A stretch of 64,000 nt of DNA. Source: Sinorhizobium medicae. Its GTDB lineage: Bacteria; Pseudomonadota; Alphaproteobacteria; Rhizobiales; Rhizobiaceae. The stretch lies in NCBI RefSeq assembly GCF_007827695.1, contig NZ_VITA01000011.1, forward strand, positions 124,001-188,000. Reading direction: 5' to 3'. The notes beneath the pieces were generated by a model. That model did not search any database, was not told the DNA's origin, and saw only the letters and a list, made by a program, of their open reading frames with translations. A program made the position numbers and the translations under genes. Of this stretch, positions 8,767 to 16,657 are shown piece after piece; the first letter of the stretch is position 1; every line of letters starts with the position of its first letter.

Positions 8767-10266
8767 TTGGCGCCCATTCTCACCAGTTTCAAAGACGACG
8801 CACGTATCGCCATCGACAACCTCGCCGACCGTGCAGCCGGGCTTGTGAACCCGTCGGTCAGGCTTGGCGTCACCGGTCTGTCGCGCGCGGGCAAGACGGT
8901 GTTCATTTCGTCGCTCGTCCACAATCTGTTGAACGGGGGGCGGTTGCCGGTCTTCGAGCCGGTCCGCTCTGGCCGTGTATCGAAGATCCGGCTCGAACCG
9001 CAACCCGACGACGCGGTGCCGCGCTTCCAGTATGAAGACCACATCGCCGCGCTGGTGCGAGACAGGACCTGGCCGGATTCGACCAGAGCCATATCGCAGC
9101 TGCGGATCACGCTCGACTACGAGAGCGCCAGCGGCTGGAGCCGCCTGTTTTCTCCCGGACGGCTGTCGATCGACATTGTCGACTATCCGGGCGAATGGCT
9201 GCTCGACCTGCCGCTGCTCAATCAGGACTTCCGGCAATTCAGCGATGCGACGGTCAAACGCGCACGCACCGGCATGCGTGCCGATTTGTCGCGCGAATGG
9301 TTGGGACTGGCCTCAGCGCTCGGCGCCTCGGCGCCTGCGGACGAAGGCAGTGCCCGCCGGCTCGCGGAAACGTTCACTGCCTATTTGAAGGCCTGCAAGG
9401 AGGACGACCGATCCCTCTCGACTCTGCCGCCGGGCCGGTTCCTCATGCCCGGCGATCTCGAAGGATCGCCGGCGCTTACCTTCTCACCGCTCCCCGACCT
9501 GCCTGCGGGACACGCACCCAAGGGCTCGCTTCGGGCAATGATGGAGCGGCGTTACGAGGCCTATAAGACTCATGTCGTGAAGCCGTTCTTCCGCGAGCAC
9601 TTCGCTCGTCTCGACCGCCAGATCGTGCTTGTCGACGCACTCCAGGCGGTCAATCGCGGCACGGAGGCGCTGCAGGATCTGGAACAGGCTCTCGCCGACG
9701 TGCTTGCCTGTTTCCGGCCGGGCGTGAATTCCTGGCCGACTTCGTTCGTGACCCGAAAGATAGACCGCGTGCTGATCGCCGCCACAAAGGCCGATCACCT
9801 GCATCATGAGAGCCACGATCGGCTCGAGCGCATCACCGCGCGCCTCGTCAGCCGGGCGGCCGAGCGAATAGGAATGAGCGGCGCGGGACTTGAGGTAATG
9901 GCGCTCGCATCGGTCAGAGCGACCCGCGAGGCCACGGTAGATCACGACGGGCATCGTTTGCCTGTTATCGTGGGAACGCCGATCGCCGGCGAGAAGATCA
10001 ATGGCGAAACATTCGACGGGGAAAGGAAAACGGCCATATTTCCCGGTGACTTGCCGGAAGATCCTGAACTTCTTTTTGAAGCCGTCGATCGACACCCCGC
10101 ATCCGCCCTTGCCGCTTCCGCCACGGAGCCCGCGGTACCGGAATTGAACTTCGTCCGCTTCCGGCCGCCGCACCTCGAAGAGACCCGTGGCGGGTTGAAA
10201 CTTTCGGTGCCGCATATCAGGCTCGACAGGGCCATGCAGTTCCTGCTCGGAGATCGACTCGCATGA
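8767..10266 (+). CDS. YcjX-family P-loop GTPase-like protein
   Basis: This is a DUF463/YcjX-family protein, a nucleotide-binding protein of poorly known function, stress-linked in enterics. Walker A GLSRAGKT is near the N terminus, followed by the Walker-B-like IDIVDYPGEWLLDLPLL and the ATKADHL G4-like motif. The TTG start at 8767 follows GGAGG at 8751-8755; it gives 499 residues, and an earlier in-frame TTG exists at 8710. It overlaps the next gene by 4 bases, so the two are translationally coupled, as with enteric ycjX-ycjF. Confidence 0.88.
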   Translation: MAPILTSFKDDARIAIDNLADRAAGLVNPSVRLGVTGLSRAGKTVFISSLVHNLLNGGRLPVFEPVRSGRVSKIRLEPQPDDAVPRFQYEDHIAALVRDRTWPDSTRAISQLRITLDYESASGWSRLFSPGRLSIDIVDYPGEWLLDLPLLNQDFRQFSDATVKRARTGMRADLSREWLGLASALGASAPADEGSARRLAETFTAYLKACKEDDRSLSTLPPGRFLMPGDLEGSPALTFSPLPDLPAGHAPKGSLRAMMERRYEAYKTHVVKPFFREHFARLDRQIVLVDALQAVNRGTEALQDLEQALADVLACFRPGVNSWPTSFVTRKIDRVLIAATKADHLHHESHDRLERITARLVSRAAERIGMSGAGLEVMALASVRATREATVDHDGHRLPVIVGTPIAGEKINGETFDGERKTAIFPGDLPEDPELLFEAVDRHPASALAASATEPAVPELNFVRFRPPHLEETRGGLKLSVPHIRLDRAMQFLLGDRLA

Positions 10267-11348
10267 ATGACGATTCCAATGGCCGTCGACGCAGGCCCGC
10301 TGCCTTTCCCGTCGGAACGGAAGATGCCACCAGCCGTGAGCTGGAACAGACACCTCGGCGCGCGCCAGGAAGCTTTAGCGACAAGATCGTCATGACGCCC
10401 GACGCCGATGACCCATTCATCGAAACGACAGCGGCCATCGAGGCCCTCAATCCTCCGGAAGCAAGGCCGCCCCGGCGCAGGCTCTCTTTCGGCAAAATCG
10501 CCGCGGGCGCTTTCGGCATCCTGATCTCGCTTGCGGTCGGGCTTTGGGTCGACCGGCTCGTGCGCGATCTCTTCTCACGCGCCGACTGGCTTGGCTATGG
10601 CGCGGTCGCAGTCGTGGCGATCGGCGCTGCGGCATTCCTGATTGTGGTCGCGCGCGAAATTTTCGGCATGATGCAGTTGACTGCGGTCCAGGCGCTGAAA
10701 GCCGATCTAGCCGCGGCGGCCGTAGCCGGAAAGGCGCAAGCAGCACGCGCGGCGACGGCGAGGCTCGTTCACCTGCTCGCCGGCAATCCCCGGACAGCAA
10801 AGGGCCGCGCCCGCCTGGCGGATACCGAGGGCGAAATTATCGATGCGCCTCATCTCGTTGATCTGACCGAGCGCGAATTGCTGGCGCCGCTTGACCGCGA
10901 GGCACGCCGGATCATTCTTGGAGCCGCCAAGCGGGTGTCGATCGTCACTGCCGTTAGCCCGCGCGCGCTCGTGGACCTCGGTTACGTGCTTTACGAGTCC
11001 GCACGGATGATCCGGGCCATGGCGGAACTCTACGGCGGCCGGCCGGGTACGCTCGGCCTGTTGCGCCTGATGCGCGACGTCGTCGCACATCTCGCCGTAA
11101 CCGGTTCGATCGCTGTCGGCGACAGCCTCGTCCAGCAGATCTTGGGCCACGGCCTAGCTTCCAAGCTCTCTGCCCGCCTGGGCGAAGGCGTAATCAACGG
11201 GCTGATGACCGCACGGATCGGGATTGCGGCGATGGATCTCTGCAGGCCGATGCCGTTCCGGGCGTTGAAGCGCCCCAGCATAGGCGACTTCCTGGCAGAC
11301 CTGGCGCCGGGTGCCGGACGAACTGAAAGCGCGACCGGCAAAGCCTAA
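10263..11348 (+). CDS. TIGR01620/YcjF-family membrane protein (DUF697)
   Basis: The 361-residue protein has a charged, proline-rich N terminus, two membrane helices (about 78-100 and 112-135), and a C-terminal DUF697-like domain rich in Ala/Gly (residues 250-340). It belongs to the family encoded directly after YcjX in many proteobacteria. The ATG overlaps the ycjX stop codon (ATGA). Function is unknown; the conserved pairing suggests a membrane partner for the P-loop protein. Confidence 0.85.
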   Translation: MNDDSNGRRRRPAAFPVGTEDATSRELEQTPRRAPGSFSDKIVMTPDADDPFIETTAAIEALNPPEARPPRRRLSFGKIAAGAFGILISLAVGLWVDRLVRDLFSRADWLGYGAVAVVAIGAAAFLIVVAREIFGMMQLTAVQALKADLAAAAVAGKAQAARAATARLVHLLAGNPRTAKGRARLADTEGEIIDAPHLVDLTERELLAPLDREARRIILGAAKRVSIVTAVSPRALVDLGYVLYESARMIRAMAELYGGRPGTLGLLRLMRDVVAHLAVTGSIAVGDSLVQQILGHGLASKLSARLGEGVINGLMTARIGIAAMDLCRPMPFRALKRPSIGDFLADLAPGAGRTESATGKA

Positions 11349-11467
11349 ACGGAGGGCCTGCGCGCTGCCGATACAGCCAGCATATAAGTCAGGATGAAAC
11401 CATCCGTTAACCATTCTTGCGGCATTATAGTTTCACGTTCTGCAGCTTGACCCATCAAGGACCGCCT

Positions 11468-12019
11468 ATGCTCTCGCGCCCTTCCCAGATTGTTCGTGGC
11501 TTGGCCGCTGTCGCGCTTGTCGCCGCTGCGGGCCTTGCGACGCCCGCCTCCTCCGGCGCCCGCGACAAGGCATTTTTCGACAGGGTCGCCGGACAATGGA
11601 AAGGTCCGGGCGAAATCGTTGCCGGTAAATACAAGGGTACCAAATTCACCTGCGATCTCGCCGGTGAGCCGGCTCCGGGCAACGAGGCCGGCCTGAAGCT
11701 GGATGGCTTCTGCCGCGTCGGAGTGTTCAAGCAACCCATGTCGGCGACGATCGTCCGGAAGGGCAACAGTTATACTGGAAAATTCCTGGACGGGGCGGAA
11801 GGCAAAGGGCTCGATGTCGTGTCCGGCAAGGTGGCCAAGGACAAGGTGGTCGTCGGCATCAACCGCAAACAGCTCAATGGCGCGATGATTGCCCGCCTGC
11901 AGGACGAAGAGACCATGAACATCACGATCTCGGTAAAGGTCGAAGACACCATGGTCCCGGTCATCGGCGTAAGCCTCAACCGGCAGATGGACAAAATTGC
12001 TGTCGGCTCGATCGAGTAG
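11468..12019 (+). CDS. Conserved exported protein of unknown function
   Basis: The 183-residue protein has a clear Sec signal peptide (basic start, hydrophobic core LAAVALVAAAGLATPA, cleavage near residue 29). The mature part begins DKAFFDRVAGQWKGPGEIVAGKYKG and is beta-rich and lipocalin-like in feel, but I do not recognise a characterised family. The start at 11468 is the ATG directly before the signal peptide. It converges with folK. Its location should be periplasmic. Confidence 0.75.
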   Translation: MLSRPSQIVRGLAAVALVAAAGLATPASSGARDKAFFDRVAGQWKGPGEIVAGKYKGTKFTCDLAGEPAPGNEAGLKLDGFCRVGVFKQPMSATIVRKGNSYTGKFLDGAEGKGLDVVSGKVAKDKVVVGINRKQLNGAMIARLQDEETMNITISVKVEDTMVPVIGVSLNRQMDKIAVGSIE

Positions 12020-12068
12020 CCGCTGCTTTCGCCAAACCTGGCGGCCGGACTCAGCTCGATACGACGTT

Positions 12069-12593
12069 TCAATCCGGCACGCGCCACCACTCGGTGTTTT
12101 CGTCTGCCAACTCGATACCGGTCACATCAGCCAGGCTTAACCATTCGCTGACGGTTCGCCCCTCCACGTTCAGCTCTGCCGCGAAGTCGGAAAGCGGCTT
12201 CAACACGAAGCCGCGTTCTGTCATCCTCGGGTGAGGCAATCGCAACGTGGCGCTTTCCACGCTGAGATCAGCGAAGGTCAGAAGGTCGATGTCGATCGTC
12301 CGCGGCCCCCACCGCTCCTTCCTCACACGCTTCATCGTCCGCTCGATATCGAGGCAAGCCGCAAGCAATGCTTCCGGCTCGAGCGCCGTTTCGACCTCCG
12401 CGCAAGCATTGAAGAACCAATCCTGATCCGTTTTGCCCCATGGCGGCGTACGGTAGAGCCGCGAGACTTCGACAATCCTGCAGTCCGGCCGCATGTTAAG
12501 CGTCCGCAATGCGTGTGCCATTGTTCGCCGGGGATCGCCGACGTTGCCGCCGAGACCAAGTATCGCACGTGGCCATTCGCTATTGCGCGACAT
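12069..12593 (-). CDS. folK: Hydroxymethyldihydropterin pyrophosphokinase
   Basis: FolK transfers pyrophosphate from ATP to 6-hydroxymethyl-7,8-dihydropterin in folate synthesis. Motifs: LGLGGNVGDP at the N terminus, the ATP/Mg motif RWGPRTIDIDLL, and LPHPRMTERGFVL. The 174 residues match the family. It is the last gene of folP-folB-folK, and its start lies 14 bases inside folB, so the three are an operon. Confidence 0.95.
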   Translation of the reverse strand: MSRNSEWPRAILGLGGNVGDPRRTMAHALRTLNMRPDCRIVEVSRLYRTPPWGKTDQDWFFNACAEVETALEPEALLAACLDIERTMKRVRKERWGPRTIDIDLLTFADLSVESATLRLPHPRMTERGFVLKPLSDFAAELNVEGRTVSEWLSLADVTGIELADENTEWWRVPD

Positions 12594-12951
12594 GCTCGAC
12601 CGTAACTTCCACGTAATCGAGAATGCCCGGGACCGGCGCGTTCGGCTTGCGGATAGAGACTTTTGCCCTGCGAACCTGGCGGAAGCGGGCGCAAAGCGTC
12701 TTGGCGACCTCGAGCGCCAACGCCTCTATCAGGTAACGTCTTCGTCCGGTCACGATTCTCTCGATCTCGGCGAAGGCGATGCCGTAATGCACGGTGTCGT
12801 CGATACAGTCCTCGACCAGCGCCGTGCCCTGCTCGACTTCGAGTTCCGCATCGACGAAGAAGCGCTGCCCGAGAAATTCCTCTTCGTCGAGCACGCCGTG
12901 ACGGGCAAAGAACGCGCAGTTCTTCAGGGTGATCGTGTAGGTCGCGGTCAT
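12580..12951 (-). CDS. folB: Dihydroneopterin aldolase
   Basis: FolB converts dihydroneopterin to hydroxymethyldihydropterin and glycolaldehyde, just before FolK. At 123 residues it has the expected LKNCAFFARHGVLDEEEFLGQRFFVD opening (segments) with the conserved pterin-binding Glu and the C-terminal RKPNAPVPGILDYVEV block. It overlaps folP by 4 bases and folK by 14, indicating translational coupling. Confidence 0.95.
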   Translation of the reverse strand: MTATYTITLKNCAFFARHGVLDEEEFLGQRFFVDAELEVEQGTALVEDCIDDTVHYGIAFAEIERIVTGRRRYLIEALALEVAKTLCARFRQVRRAKVSIRKPNAPVPGILDYVEVTVEHVAQ

Positions 12952-13817
12952 GACTTGGTGTCCCGTCGGCTGTTCTTTGCGGCCAGCATAGCATCGCTCA
13001 CGGCTAGCGCATCCCTGTTGATTGCGACATCATGTACCCGAAAAATCGCAGCGCCCGCTGTTCTGAGGAGCGCTGTCGTCGCGGCTGTGCCGACATCTCG
13101 GTCCTGGGCTTCCTGTGCCGTCACCGCGCCGAGGAAACGCTTGCGCGAGGTTCCGACCAGAAGGGGCATTCGAAACCGGTGCAGCTCTGCGAAGCGGGCC
13201 ATCAATTCAAGGTTCTCATCCGTGTCTTTCGCAAATCCGAATCCCGGATCGAGCACGACCTGGTCGCGCCGCACGCCGGCATCGGTGGCGATCTGAAGCG
13301 ATCGTTCGAGAAAATGGAACTGGTCCTGGATCACGTCAGGCAGCTTCTCCCGGGCGCGCCCCGTATGCATGATGCAAAGCCCTGCGCCCGTCTCCGCCGC
13401 CACAGTCGCGATCGCGGGCTCGCGCTGCAATCCATGTACGTCATTGACGATGTGGGCGCCGGCCTCTACGGCGAGCCGCGCGGTCTCCGCGCGATAGGTA
13501 TCGACTGAAATGACCGCCCGAGATTGCCGCGCGATGGCCGAGATAACGGGCAGAATGCGGCCCTGTTCCTCGCCGGAACTGACCGGCTCGGCGTCCGGGC
13601 GCGTGGATTCGCCGCCGATATCGAGAATTTCCGCCCCCGCCTCAACCGCTCGCAATGCAGCATCGACGGCGGCACCGGCTTTTACGAAGCGGCCGCCGTC
13701 GGAAAAGGAATCGGGCGTAACATTGATGACCGCCATCAAAACGCCACGCCGTCCGAGTTCGAGAACGCGTCCATGCGCCAACTGCCAGCGAAAGGTCTGA
13801 AATGGATCGTAGGTCAT
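12948..13817 (-). CDS. folP: Dihydropteroate synthase
   Basis: FolP joins hydroxymethyldihydropterin pyrophosphate and p-aminobenzoate; it is the sulfonamide target. The 289 residues carry INVTPDSFSDGG, DIGGESTRPDAEPV, VLDPGFGFAKD and GTSRKRFLG, all TIM-barrel pterin/pABA motifs. It is the first gene of the folPBK operon. It diverges from the exported DUF922 gene at 14005, with the promoter in the 190-bp gap. Confidence 0.96.
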   Translation of the reverse strand: MTYDPFQTFRWQLAHGRVLELGRRGVLMAVINVTPDSFSDGGRFVKAGAAVDAALRAVEAGAEILDIGGESTRPDAEPVSSGEEQGRILPVISAIARQSRAVISVDTYRAETARLAVEAGAHIVNDVHGLQREPAIATVAAETGAGLCIMHTGRAREKLPDVIQDQFHFLERSLQIATDAGVRRDQVVLDPGFGFAKDTDENLELMARFAELHRFRMPLLVGTSRKRFLGAVTAQEAQDRDVGTAATTALLRTAGAAIFRVHDVAINRDALAVSDAMLAAKNSRRDTKS

Positions 13818-14004
13818 TTTTCCGGTCCGCAGCTGAACGACGGCAAATTTGCCGGTGGTTCGTGGTGCAAATAATCACTTTCGAAAGCAACGTGTTGTGA
13901 CGTGGTTCCCGTGCTGTCTGCATCAGTCACGGCCGATTTGTGTTGCACTGGCTCTGGCTATGCCCCAAGCTTCAACGAAGTTCAATCGGCGAGTATGCGC
14001 TTCC

Positions 14005-14640
14005 ATGCCTCGATTACATATCCCGCTGCGTGCAGCCCTGATTGCATTGCTCGTAGGCCTTCCAATTGGCAAGGCCTCGGGAGAAACGCTGATCAGCAAG
14101 AGAATTTCCTATTTCTCGATCGGGGGGCGCACGGCAGCAGAGCTCGACCAGGCGCTTTCGTCGTCCGGCCCGATGATGAAAAGCACCGGTACGCGACATC
14201 CGGGTGCGACCCGGATAAAGTTCGGCGGAACGGTCACCTATGTCACCCGCGATGACCGCTGTGCGGTCGGATCGGCAAAGGTGACGCTTAGCACACGCAT
14301 CATCCTGCCGCGCTGGAAGTATCGTCGACAGGCCGGCCGCGACCTCGCCCTGGTCTGGGACACCTTGGCAAGTGATATCAAACGGCACGAGGAACGCCAC
14401 GCCGAGATTGCGCGCATCCACGCGCGCAAGATGGAAAAGGCGCTGCTTTCGCTGAAACCGGAGGACAGTTGTGAGCGCATTCAGGCGCGGGTCGCGGAAG
14501 TGAGCGCGGAAGAGGTCGAGCGGCACGACAAGGATCAGGCGCGTTTTGACCGCACCGAAGCGGCGAACTTCGACCGGCGTATGATCAGGTTGCTGCAATA
14601 CCGTCTGGAAACTCTGAAGAAGAACGCCAAGGCCCGCTGA
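14005..14640 (+). CDS. Exported DUF922 protein, putative zinc protease
   Basis: The 211-residue protein starts with a signal peptide (IPLRAALIALLVGLPIGKASG). The DUF922 region includes IKRHEERHAEIARIHA, where HEERH fits an HExxH zinc-protease motif; DUF922 has been suggested to be a secreted zinc-dependent protease. The C-terminal third is charged and helical. The start at 14005 is the last ATG before the signal peptide; upstream in-frame ATGs exist. Function and substrate are unknown. Confidence 0.78.
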   Translation: MPRLHIPLRAALIALLVGLPIGKASGETLISKRISYFSIGGRTAAELDQALSSSGPMMKSTGTRHPGATRIKFGGTVTYVTRDDRCAVGSAKVTLSTRIILPRWKYRRQAGRDLALVWDTLASDIKRHEERHAEIARIHARKMEKALLSLKPEDSCERIQARVAEVSAEEVERHDKDQARFDRTEAANFDRRMIRLLQYRLETLKKNAKAR

Positions 14641-14706
14641 TCATGCGAGCGGGCCACGTCTTTGCCGGCGCGAAATTCGCCCGCGTTGGACCGTCGAATA
14701 AAATAC

Positions 14707-14724
14707 CCCCAAGAATTAGTGGGG
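14707..14724. promoter_or_regulatory. C4/G4 dyad resembling the sinI-upstream dyad
   Basis: CCCC-N10-GGGG, extended outward to ATACCCC/GGGGTAT at 14703-14727, lies downstream of the DUF922 gene and upstream of the candidate sRNA. Aligned with 46747-46764 upstream of sinI, 13 of 18 positions agree (CCCCAAnAATnnnTnGGG). It could be a LuxR-type operator or simply a hairpin; there is no T-run after it. Confidence 0.4.
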
Positions 14725-14879
14725 TATATTCTCCGATTTCGAAGAAGACGCCCAATACCCACCGTATTTTATTGGCGGAATCTAATGATAGCGGGCAGCA
14801 ATCGACTCAGCTATATTGAAGCCATTGAACGAGTGGAGGAACTAGAGTTCAACTGCTCGATGAGGTTGGTGTAGAATTG

Positions 14880-15074
14880 CGGGTCATCGGGATCTGGCGT
14901 TTGACGGCAACCGCGTAAGATTGGCTTCGCTGCCGGATATTGGCTTCACGACCGGCAGGTGGGGCAGCACAGGTTCTCCTGGCGTGTCCTGGTGCGGCAG
15001 ATGTTCCCTCCCTCATCTGCATGCGATACGCCCTCCTAGCCTCGCTTGTCGATCGACCGGCGAGGCTTTTTTTT
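14880..15074 (+). ncRNA. Candidate intergenic small RNA ending at a strong terminator
   Basis: The 536-bp gap after the DUF922 gene ends on the plus strand with two hairpins. The first (14997-15020) has a perfect 7-bp stem GCAGATG/CATCTGC and a pyrimidine loop TTCCCTCCCT that could pair with Shine-Dalgarno sequences. The second is a terminator at 15038-15074. A second CCCTCC stretch lies between them. No ORF accounts for this terminator, which is over 400 bases after the DUF922 stop. The 5' end is not defined by a clear promoter; 14880 is an estimate. I cannot match it to a named family. Confidence 0.45.
15038..15074 (+). terminator. Rho-independent terminator (plus strand)
   Basis: Perfect 8-bp stem AGCCTCGC/GCGAGGCT, an inner self-complementary GTCGATCGAC segment, then eight T residues. 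The T-run is only on the plus strand, so it does not serve the ferredoxin gene that converges on it. Confidence 0.8.
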
Positions 15075-15176
15075 GCCCGCAGCGGCGCGGGCGCCTGTAT
15101 CTGGATGAAGAAACTTGTGCCCGGCTTCCGCGCTGCGGCAGCGTCTCAACGCATCGTGGTCCGAGGGGCCGACCGA

Positions 15177-15497
15177 TCAGGCCTGACGCTCCGGGACATG
15201 GACTATGAGTCCGTCCAGAGCTTCGCTCACCTTGATCTGACAGGAGAGACGCGACGTCGGACGCACATCATAGGCGAAGTCCAGCATATCCTCTTCCATC
15301 GCTTCGGGAGCGCCGACTTGAGCCGCCCAGGCATCGTCGACATAGACGTGACAGGTCGCACAGGCACAGGCGCCGCCGCACTCGGCTTCGATCCCGGGGA
15401 CCGAATTGCGAACTGCATTCTCCATGACCGTGGACCCATTCTCGACATCGAGTTCGTGGCGCGCGCCGTCAAAGGCTACGATCGTAAGTTTTGTCAT
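15177..15497 (-). CDS. 2Fe-2S ferredoxin, adrenodoxin type
   Basis: This small electron carrier has a [2Fe-2S] cluster held by C-X5-C-X2-C ([11 protein letters not shown]) and a fourth Cys in RLSCQIKV, the vertebrate/adrenodoxin-type spacing. The ATG at 15497 has GGAAAGAG upstream, giving 106 residues; the longer reading frame lacks a ribosome site. The redox partner is not evident from the neighbours. In alphaproteobacteria such proteins serve P450s or Fe-S/haem biogenesis. Confidence 0.92.
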   Translation of the reverse strand: MTKLTIVAFDGARHELDVENGSTVMENAVRNSVPGIEAECGGACACATCHVYVDDAWAAQVGAPEAMEEDMLDFAYDVRPTSRLSCQIKVSEALDGLIVHVPERQA

Positions 15498-15786
15498 TTC
15501 TCTTTCCGGAACGAATTGAAAAAAGGGCCGGCCGGCTGGCACATGGCTTTATTCGGTTAGCCGGTGCCCCGGCTTTGAATTCAGGGCACGTTCTTCCAAC
15601 AAATCGCTCGGCCAGTCAACATGACGAGGCCCATCCGCATAGCCGCAAGTCGCCGCTATACTTTGCAGATCGCATTGACGTCGGCAGTAGCGCCCTTTGA
15701 AGAGAATTGCGCGGCCGGCTCGGACAAGACACGTGCATGACACTGATGAAGCGCGCCGCTTCGATCGGATGCGGCGCGCAGCTGCG
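15498..15786. other. Intergenic region with a GC-rich perfect hairpin
   Basis: No gene is supported here. At 15751-15779 a perfect 9-bp inverted repeat GCGCGCCGC/GCGGCGCGC with an 11-nt loop lies 8 bases after the Hpt stop codon (minus strand) and probably ends that transcript, though it has no T-run. Confidence 0.5.
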
Positions 15787-16155
15787 TTACCGGCAGAGCT
15801 TCAGGATGAAGAGTTCCGCCTGCAAAACGGCGGCACCGAGAGCGGTCTGCAATGAAGCATCGGAAGGCAATTTTTCGATCGCGGCAGCAGCCTCCGCAAC
15901 TGCGACGGCACCGACCGCGAGCGCCGCTCCCTTCAAACGATGGGCTTCCTGACCGCGGGCCTCCTCATCACACTCCGCGATCTCGGCAATCGCCCGGCGT
16001 GCCTGACGTGCAAAGAGCTTCAGGACCTCGATCTCGAGGGCCGTATCGCCCATCGTCTGCTTGAACAGATGAGCAAGGTCGATGGGGCTTCTGCCCGAAG
16101 GAATGGAATTTCCCGGGTACTCCGGTGACTCGAAGGCTATTGTGAGTGCCGCCAT
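15787..16155 (-). CDS. Hpt (histidine phosphotransfer) domain protein
   Basis: The 122-residue protein is essentially one Hpt helical bundle. The phosphorylatable His sits in EAHRLKGAALAVGA, preceded by FARQARRAIAEI. The ATG at 16155 follows AGGAACGAG. Hpt proteins shuttle phosphate between hybrid kinases and receivers; partners are not shown, but CckA lies 10 kb away and the divergent neighbour is a growth-pole protein. This is not ChpT, which has a different two-domain fold. Confidence 0.85.
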   Translation of the reverse strand: MAALTIAFESPEYPGNSIPSGRSPIDLAHLFKQTMGDTALEIEVLKLFARQARRAIAEIAECDEEARGQEAHRLKGAALAVGAVAVAEAAAAIEKLPSDASLQTALGAAVLQAELFILKLCR

Positions 16156-16657
16156 GGGCTCGTTCCTACAATTGATTTCGCATAACAACCGCACCGTTTT
16201 CAGACAGGATTATCGGCGCGCGGCACTGCCATTGACCTAAAACGCGGCGCAATGGAGGCGGAAAAATTGAGGACATGGTTAACGGCCATTAAACCGGCTG
16301 ATTCCCTTGGCTTTTCCAGTCGCAAGACCGCGATTCTGTTAAGAAATCATTAGGATTTTAATGAATGCGGAACGGTCATAATTGTAAGAGCCCGGCTAAT
16401 GTGTCACTACGATACGATTAGGAACGGGTCTGTATATCGAAATGGCAACTGTTCCGGTGGATAAGCTGCGTCCCACAGTGTCGCAGGGCATAGGCTGCGG
16501 CTATCCATCGAGGCGATGCAATGGGTGATCAGCCAAGCTCTGGCTTTGTTACGAAGCTTAGATCTTGCGATCGCCGCCCTGGTTCGGATGTTCCGCTGGG
16601 CAGCTGGCGGCGCAGAAAGACGGCCATTATCGGGCAATAGTAGTGAGGCGTATCCGT
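16156..16657. other. Divergent promoter region of the Hpt gene and rgsE, with CtrA-like sites
   Basis: This 502-bp region contains TTAA-N7-TTAG at 16339-16353 (one mismatch to the CtrA consensus) and TTAA-N6-TTAA at 16279-16292 (spacer one base short). The frame of rgsE stays open back to 16565, but the start at 16658 has the ribosome site. No other gene is seen. Confidence 0.4.

Noticed and set aside
14662-14874. Small plus-strand frame in the gap before the sRNA
   Set aside because: No ribosome site; it crosses the C4/G4 dyad and has no recognisable features.
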